From contig OX465600.1 of the NCBI GenBank assembly GCA_950022295.1, positions 6,882,001 through 6,946,000 on the forward strand: 64,000 bases of DNA, given 5' to 3'. A model generated the notes under the pieces. That model was not told the DNA's origin and did no database searches. It worked only from the letters and a program-made list of their open reading frames with translations. Origin of the DNA: Bromus sterilis (lineage: Eukaryota; Streptophyta; Magnoliopsida; Poales; Poaceae). Shown piece by piece: positions 57,955 through 64,000 of this stretch (its first letter is position 1; every line of letters begins with the position of its first letter). The translations under genes and the position numbers were made by a program.

Positions 57955-58110
57955 ATGACTACAATGGCTAAACTCAGTGTTGCAGTCTTCTTGCTCCTTG
58001 GAGCTGCAAGCCTGCAACTCTGTTGTACCTCGGCTTGTAATTACCAAACCACATTGACAACCAATAAGCAAGAACTTGATTTTTTTTTAGAAGGCAACTC
58101 AACCTGCTAA
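57955..58110 (+). CDS. Small secreted-peptide-like ORF, unit E
   Basis: Identical in protein sequence to the ORF at 52190-52345 (51 residues, signal peptide then a short tail ending NSTC). Its identity may reflect only the young age of the duplication. Function unknown. Confidence 0.35.
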   Translation: MTTMAKLSVAVFLLLGAASLQLCCTSACNYQTTLTTNKQELDFFLEGNSTC

Positions 58111-58460
58111 TAGGTTGATTTTTCCAAAACAAATAAAATCAAGGTATTGGCCTGTTTTCTCAACTGTATAAAGGAAATCGAGCTTCTGGGCGAACTCGAT
58201 ATTTTGGTCCTTGATATATGCTCATCCACGATCAGAAATGTCCTAAGTGAAAGAACGTACAATTCCCTCTCCCAAAGAAAGATGGTCAAGGAGCAATTTC
58301 AGATCAAATAAAATATTATTTTCTTCTTCTAAATGAGAAGAAACTGCTGGTGGAACTGAACGGACAAGGAGAATATTGCATGTCAGAACTGGCAAACATA
58401 CTACGTACCAATATTCATTTTTTTATTCAGATAAAGAAATATGCACAAATGGTTTCGATG

Positions 58461-61377
58461 TTAGTGGGGCATAACGAGCTTGATCTGGAACTCCTTTCCG
58501 ATGGCTAGCGACAGACCACTGACACTGAACACTCCGCTCGTCCTGGACTTGGTGTAGGCTGCTTTGAGCTCAACGCCATTTACATAAATGGTGAACCCCT
58601 TTGGCGATGATTGGAGCCCCATGAAGACCACCTTGCCGATGATAAGTGTCTGGCTCGGCGCGTATGAGTTCTGCACCACATGCGAACTCGTTGTAGTCGT
58701 CATGACGCCTTTGATGTCCTCCGTATAGCAGTTGAATCGCACAAGTGTCCAGTTGCCTCCTAGCTCACCCATCTCCGGTGACTCGCCGTCATCCAAGAAC
58801 AGCTCCCCGTTGGCCGTCCCATTCTCCGTGAGTGCCACAAGGAGGTCAAAGACGCTTTGGCGTGTGGCGGACGTTGTCAGACCCGGCTGCTGCAGCGGTA
58901 GGATATTGCCACCGGCCAGGTGCACCATCGCCGAGTCCGCTGGCGCTGAGAGTATCATGTGCTTGCCGGTAGGCATGGTGATGAGGGATCGGTCATAAAG
59001 ATTGAACCAACGTCCCGCTGGAAAATAGGCGTCGATGGTGGTGGCGTTCGGCTTTAAGACTGGAGAGACAAGCACGCCCCGGCCTAGGAGGAACTGCCGG
59101 TCAATGTCATAGGTGTCGGTGTCCTTCGGGTAGGAGAAGAAGAGCGGGCGCGCCATGGGCGCCCCCGTCGTGTGCGCCTCGTACATGAGCGTGTAGATGT
59201 AGGGGAGCAGCCGATATCGCATCCCCAACGCTTTCCTTGCTGATTGTGCCGTCGACTCCCACCTGAACAGCTCTCGACGAACGGTTGTCTTCTCGGCGTG
59301 GGCCCTCGCGAAGGGGTAGAATGCGCCAAGTTGGATCCAGCGACTGCATAGCTCCTCGGTTGTGTTGCCGTTGAAGCCGCAGATGTCGGCGCCCATCATG
59401 GGGATGCCGAAGAGGCCAAAGTTGAGGATTGTGTTGATGGAGCGTGCGAGCTCGTCCCACCGCGCGGCATTGTCGCCGGTCCAGTGAGCGGTGTAGCGCC
59501 CCGAGCCAACGAACGTGGAGCGACTGAGCACGAAGGGGCGACGCGTCGTATCCTTGAGAAGTGCGTCGTGCGTGGCTCGCGCCTCCAAAAGACCGTAAAG
59601 GTTGTGCGCGTCGTACTCCGACACGCCGTTGAAGTGAACCGCAGAGACCGGCACAGTCTTGTTATTAAGGTTACGGTGCACGCCGGTGTTGTTGATGTGG
59701 TAGGGAGGGTTGTCCAGCTCATTGAGCGGCTCCCAGGCCTTGAAGTTGGAGGGCTCGTTCATATCGCACCACAACCCGTCGGCGGGGATGGTTCGACGGA
59801 ACTCGGAGATCTTCCTCGCCCAGTACTCAGTGGCGCGTGGGCTCATGAAGTCCGGGAAGTAGACCTCGCCTGGCCACACCCGACCGACATAGTTGGTGCC
59901 ATTTCGCTGGAGGAACAAGTCCAAGGACTCGTTTTGAGGAGGCGCTGCTTCTTTTTTGATCGCCAGGTCTATGATGACCACATATTTTTGACCGTTGTTG
60001 TGGAGTCGGTCGACGAACGGCCGGAGTCGGCTGGCCGGGTAGTTCACCGGATCTATCGTGAAGTCTTGGTAGCCGTCCATGTAGTCGATGTCCGACCAAA
60101 TCGCCTCCAGTGGGATCTTGGCCTTGGAGTAGCCCGCAACCACACCCTCCAACTCAGCCACATTCTTGTAGCCATACCTGCACTGGTGGAACCCTGCATT
60201 ACAAGAAACAACAGATTGGGTGAGCAGAGCAGATTGATATATGCATGCATAGAACTAGAAAGAAGATTGACCACACGTACCGAATGACCAGTATGGCATA
60301 GGTGCAGGGCGGCCTATGAGTTGGGTGTACTGGTCAACGACGGCGAGCGGGGAGGGGCTGGCGAAGAAGTAGAAGTCAAGCACGCCGCCAATGACCTTAT
60401 AGGTGATGTAGGAGCCGCCGTACTTTATGTCCATTCCGTTGGTGTTGAGGAGAAGCACGCCGTGCGCAATGCCACCAGACCGCACGTCCATGTAGAACGG
60501 GTGCGAGCCGTAGAGGTTGATGTCCAGTGGGTCTGCCTTCTCCAGGTCCTCGTTCCAAATCGTGTACGTATCATTCTGTCGGAGTCGGAACGTCTGTTTC
60601 GTCTGCTCGCCCAGCCCGTACAGGGATGCCCGGTCGGTAGCTGGCAGAGACGATGTCATCTCCAAGTACCTGCATTCCATTCTCATCGGTCACTTGGCTA
60701 CTCCTAGATCGACTAACTACATCTAGTGTATTGTATCCTTTTTTACGTACTGGTTCTTGAAGATGAGGGTGGCGGAGGTGTTGAAGAGGACGTCGCCGGT
60801 GGAGCGGTGGGAGACGATGAAGCGGAATGGGTTGGTGTCGATGTTGAAGGTCAGGTCTGAAGACGGGCTGGATATGCTGCCGCTTCTCGGCAAGGTATCA
60901 TTGCCCATGCCTGGTGAGTCGAGCAAGATGTTCTTTCGCACTTGCGCCGGTGTTGGGCGCGGGATGACGTCCTGGGGGATCTCCCATCGCTGATTGTCGG
61001 CGTCGGTGATGCGCACGTGGAGCCGGTTGTCTGTCTCAAGGCTGCCACCGTCATGAAAACACAAAAATGGTGAGCATATGACAACAACCGATGCAAATGT
61101 GAGGGATTGTACCCTATTTAGAGGATTAAAAAATAACTCATCATTTAAACTCCCGAATTAGGATACAAATCACAGACACTTGCCTTGCAGTCAGGTTGAG
61201 CCGCTTGATATCAGGCCCGAACTCCGCCGTCCCGCCTACAAGTTTCAGCTTGGCCGACAATGCATTCCCTGACCCGGTGACCGACTCAACTTCATAGTTG
61301 GCACTGCAACTATGAAGGAGGAATATGAGGATGGTGAGGAGTGCGATAAGATCAGCAGATGATGAGATAATCGCCAT
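58461..61377 (-). CDS. GH31 alpha-glucosidase copy E, open frame
   Basis: Exons 61184-61377, 60751-61041, 60281-60669 and 58461-60193 give 868 residues in one frame. Signal peptide (SSSADLIALLTILIFLLHSC), mutarotase-like region (YGLGEQTKQTFRLRQND, SGGIAHGVLLLNTNGMD), barrel with WSDIDYMDGYQDF, WCDMNEPSNF (nucleophile Asp, about residue 435, codon 59763-59765), SRSTFVGSGRY, HWTGDNAARW (acid/base Asp, about residue 532, codon 59472-59474) and GADICGFNG. Exon 4 differs from D by six residues, one of them Pro to Leu in the VVIIDPAIKK motif (codon 59964-59966), a position usually Pro in GH31. Predicted active, with that caveat. Intron 1 has a GC donor. AATAAA lies at 58422-58427. Confidence 0.87.
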
Positions 61378-61433
61378 TAGATGATAGGGCGGGTGCCACA
61401 CAAGTGAGTGTGAGAAACTATTCGACGCACGGC

Positions 61434-61441
61434 TTTATATA
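61434..61441 (-). promoter_or_regulatory. TATA box of GH31 copy E
   Basis: TATATAAA on the minus strand, 57-64 bp upstream of the ATG at 61377. Confidence 0.6.
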
Positions 61442-61444
61442 GAC

Positions 61445-62531
61445 TTGCAATCACCCTTAATGTTTGGAAGGTTTTTGATCCATGCCTAAGATTACCTCTG
61501 GATATGTAAGACTCCAAAAGGTAGTACTTATCGCTTCATCCACATCAGGAAGTAAGTAAAATACCACTAAAGAACAATGGTAAAGAAGGAAAATAATTAA
61601 TGCTAGTGAATGTAAATTTCAATCTCAATGTACTCCCCCAGTTTTAAATTAATGGTGATAACTTTGTTTTGATTAATACTTGTTCTATGAAAATTTTCTA
61701 TAAGTTTGACCATGTTTTTACAAATATACTCCGACAATTGCAAAATCAAATTACTCGCATAAGATCCGTTATGAACCAAAGCATTTTTATAAAATTTGTC
61801 ACTTAGAGAAGTTTAATTTTGGTCAAAAGTAGAATTACAATTGTTTTGGAAAGGCAAAAGTTCTCATTCTTCCAACTGATGTTAATATGTTAATTTTCTA
61901 CGTACTATTACATATGAACCCATGCATCGTAACGGATAGTATAGGTTGACATAATAGTAAAGATGTGTTATCGCAATAAAATAATTCTACCATGGCAATG
62001 GAACCCGGCTTCTATGCTAGCAAAAAAGGACCACTGCGACAAAGAAATGCAACCATGGTAATGAAACATGTTTCGCATGGTAGAAAAAGATGCCATGGCA
62101 GAACAAATGGACTGCCATGTTAGAAAAAAGAAATATTAGTTCTGGATCATGCTAACTTGACGGTTGATGTCGGGTGGGTTGTCAAGATGGAGAAGGTACA
62201 TGTAGGTTGTAGTCACAAGCTTTGAAAGTAGCTGGAACACTCGAAGAACACGTAAAAAGGACATCGATCGTGCCTGCACAGTGCGGCCTAGGAGCACTTA
62301 TCGTCAAACTTCAACTCCATCCATCGTCATACACCATCCCTCTCTCTTCGCTCACGAGGGCCTAATCTATTTTAGCTTGAATGATTTCATTATGTACATC
62401 CTGTTGCAACGCACGGTCATATGTACTAGTGTTTACTCATATTATAAGTTGCAGCATGGTATGTTAAGTTCCAACATTCGGGACATCTATTTCTGAGAAT
62501 TACTTCTACACAGATTCCTTTAAGTGGCCCT
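61445..62531. other. 5' flank of copy E with a Helitron 3' end
   Basis: Counterpart of 55680-56765, with the Helitron-like end at 62403-62429. No gene is seen. Confidence 0.5.
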
Positions 62532-64000
62532 AGTTTTTTTAGATAAAAGGTTATTGCCTGACTTTATAAATAAAGCCATAACCGGCCCAAACGAGTTCAC
62601 AACTGCCACAGCAGTACAAGATCAAACATCACGGCAAACCAAACCACGGATAAAGGAGAGAGTATCACCACTACAACTAGGAGGGTTCTTACAGGCCCAA
62701 GGCCAACCAGGCACGCAGGCCGAAGAGAGAGAACCAGGATCTTGGAGCAGATAAATGGGAAAAAGAGCTGCCAAGGCCACCACCGAGGATTTGGAGTCAC
62801 TGACGAAGCGGAAGACAAGCGGCAGCTGTAGTCTTCATTCTTGAGATGATCGTCTCCAAATCCTCCAGATCAGTACTCTTACACAGGGGCTTCCAGATCT
62901 GTAGAAAACCAATTAGTTTAAAAATAAAAGTCGCAGGATGCTTAGGAAAAATATGTTCAATAGTTAATTTGTTAGGATGTTCCACAAGACCCAACAAGCC
63001 GCAGCAAAACAGTCCAGAAAAGACGGCGGAAACGGGAAGACAGCGGGCGAACCAAGCCTTGAACCTCCCCAAAAGTTCGAGGGTTCCACGAGTTACCCAA
63101 CCACTCCCGGAAGCAACTCCACATGAACTTAGCAAGTGAACAATGGAAGAAGATGTGTAAGGTGTCCTCCGTAGTCCCACAGATCACACAGTTCGCCGAT
63201 CTAGCCGAATTACGTTTATGAATTTGTTCAGAGGACGGCAACTTCAGCTTAAACGCCTGCCACAAAAAAACTTTAATCTTAGGAGGGATGCGAGCTTTCC
63301 AGACCGAAGAAAAACGGGAAGTTCGTCTCCCAAGCACTAGCTCAACATAAAGAGACTTAATCGAAAACACACCCGATCTGGAGAGAGTCCAGACGACCTC
63401 GTCCCTACCCTCCGAGAGTGCCGGAAAAAGGCCAAAAAGCCGTTGCCAATCGTCCAACTCTACAGGAGAGACCATCCTGCGGAACCCAATGTCCCAATTT
63501 GCCGCAGCCAACTCAGAGATTGAGATGTTAGGCTTGGGATAGTAGGAAACAGAACCGGGAACACACCACAAATGCGGCCCACAGGTGACCAAAGGTCAAG
63601 CCAGAAGCGCACCGCGGAACCTTCTTTGACCGAAAAACGAACAAACTTGCAGAAGGTGTCCCGAAGTCTGCACAAGGAGCGCCAAAACTGGGATCCTCCC
63701 GCAGCAGAAGAAAGAAGAGGCGAAGAATTAGGGAAGTATTTAGCCTTCAGGATCATAAACCAAAAAGCATCCGGGCTGCCCGTGCAAATTTTCCACCACC
63801 ATTTCGTAATGAGTCAGCCATTCATAACCGAGGTGTTAATAATGCCCAGACCCCCCATGCACTTGGGGAGGCACGATATTTCCTCCGGTTATCAGCCGCG
63901 TTCCAAAAGAAACCACTATGGTTTTTGTCAAAGCCTTCATGGATAGAGCCAGGAAGTCGATAGAACCCCATGGTGTAGGTGGGGAGGGAGGAAAGGCAAG
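62532..64000 (-). mobile_element. L1-type LINE, 3' part, running off the window
   Basis: Same LINE as in unit D but continuing past the duplication border: upstream coding includes GSQFWRSLCRLRDTFCKFVR, VRFWLDLWSP, ELDDWQRLFGLFPAL and SIKSLYVELVLGRR, followed by the zinc-binding region (CVICGTTEDTLHIFFHC). Frame changes (for example near 63005, where one A of an A run is missing relative to unit D) show it is dead. The 5' part lies beyond 64000. Confidence 0.85.

Larger units (their letters stand above)
57538..63302. repeat. Tandem duplication, right copy (unit E)
   Basis: Begins GATAACCTCTATATAC at the junction and repeats unit D through the LINE sequence to TTTCCAG at 63302. Beyond this the LINE continues without a partner in unit D. 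The CACTA element present just left of unit D is absent here. Confidence 0.95.

Noticed and set aside
1..64000. tRNA, rRNA or plastid-derived insertions
   Set aside because: No cloverleaf, rRNA core motif or plastid gene sequence was recognised by eye on either strand.

Overview
The window is nuclear DNA of a grass, most likely a Triticeae species such as wheat, barley or Aegilops. This rests on intron-containing plant genes, a very high load of grass transposons (a CACTA element, Stowaway and Tourist MITEs, Helitrons, copia, L1-type LINEs) and a head-to-tail cluster of plant GH31 alpha-glucosidase genes. No bacterial-style operon, CRISPR array, rRNA or tRNA was seen.

The backbone is five tandem GH31 (alpha-glucosidase family) copies, all on the minus strand and all with the same four-exon structure: A (1-2535, 3' end off the window), B (7788-10780), C (17982-20904), D (52696-55610) and E (58461-61377). 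They form two subclades. A and B carry Glu instead of Asp at the catalytic nucleophile (WCEMNE) and Asn instead of Asp at the acid/base position (HWSGNN). C, D and E keep both Asp residues and use a GC-AG first intron. A has a nonsense codon and D a 1-bp frameshift. B, C and E are open throughout.

Layout: A and B units share 5' flanks, with three Tourist-like MITEs and an LpxD-like gene scrap between them (5.9-7.7 kb). A 5'-truncated copia element (11.8-16.0 kb) interrupted by a Stowaway MITE lies between B and C. From 21 to 33 kb there is only repeat-derived DNA: Helitron ends, an 86-bp GC-rich minisatellite split by a short Helitron, a degenerate repeat field and MITEs. At 33.2-37.4 kb is a broken NPF/PTR peptide transporter gene whose exon is split by a 2.2-kb Helitron. 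LINE pieces follow (38.8-40.2 kb), then a complete-ended 11.6-kb CACTA transposon (40183-51768, TAA target duplication) carrying a TNP2 transposase gene and a second gene with a Transposase_24-like region and a C48/Ulp1-like protease domain, both with coding breaks.

Units D and E are a recent tandem duplication of about 5.77 kb (51769-57537 and 57538-63302), each with a small secreted-peptide-like ORF, one GH31 gene, a Helitron end and a LINE 3' end. The duplication breakpoint falls 2-3 bp from the CACTA insertion site, and unit C preserves the empty CACTA target. The main interest is a GH31 cluster reshaped by transposons that contains an open catalytic-residue variant (B), plus several paralogous empty sites that document insertions directly.
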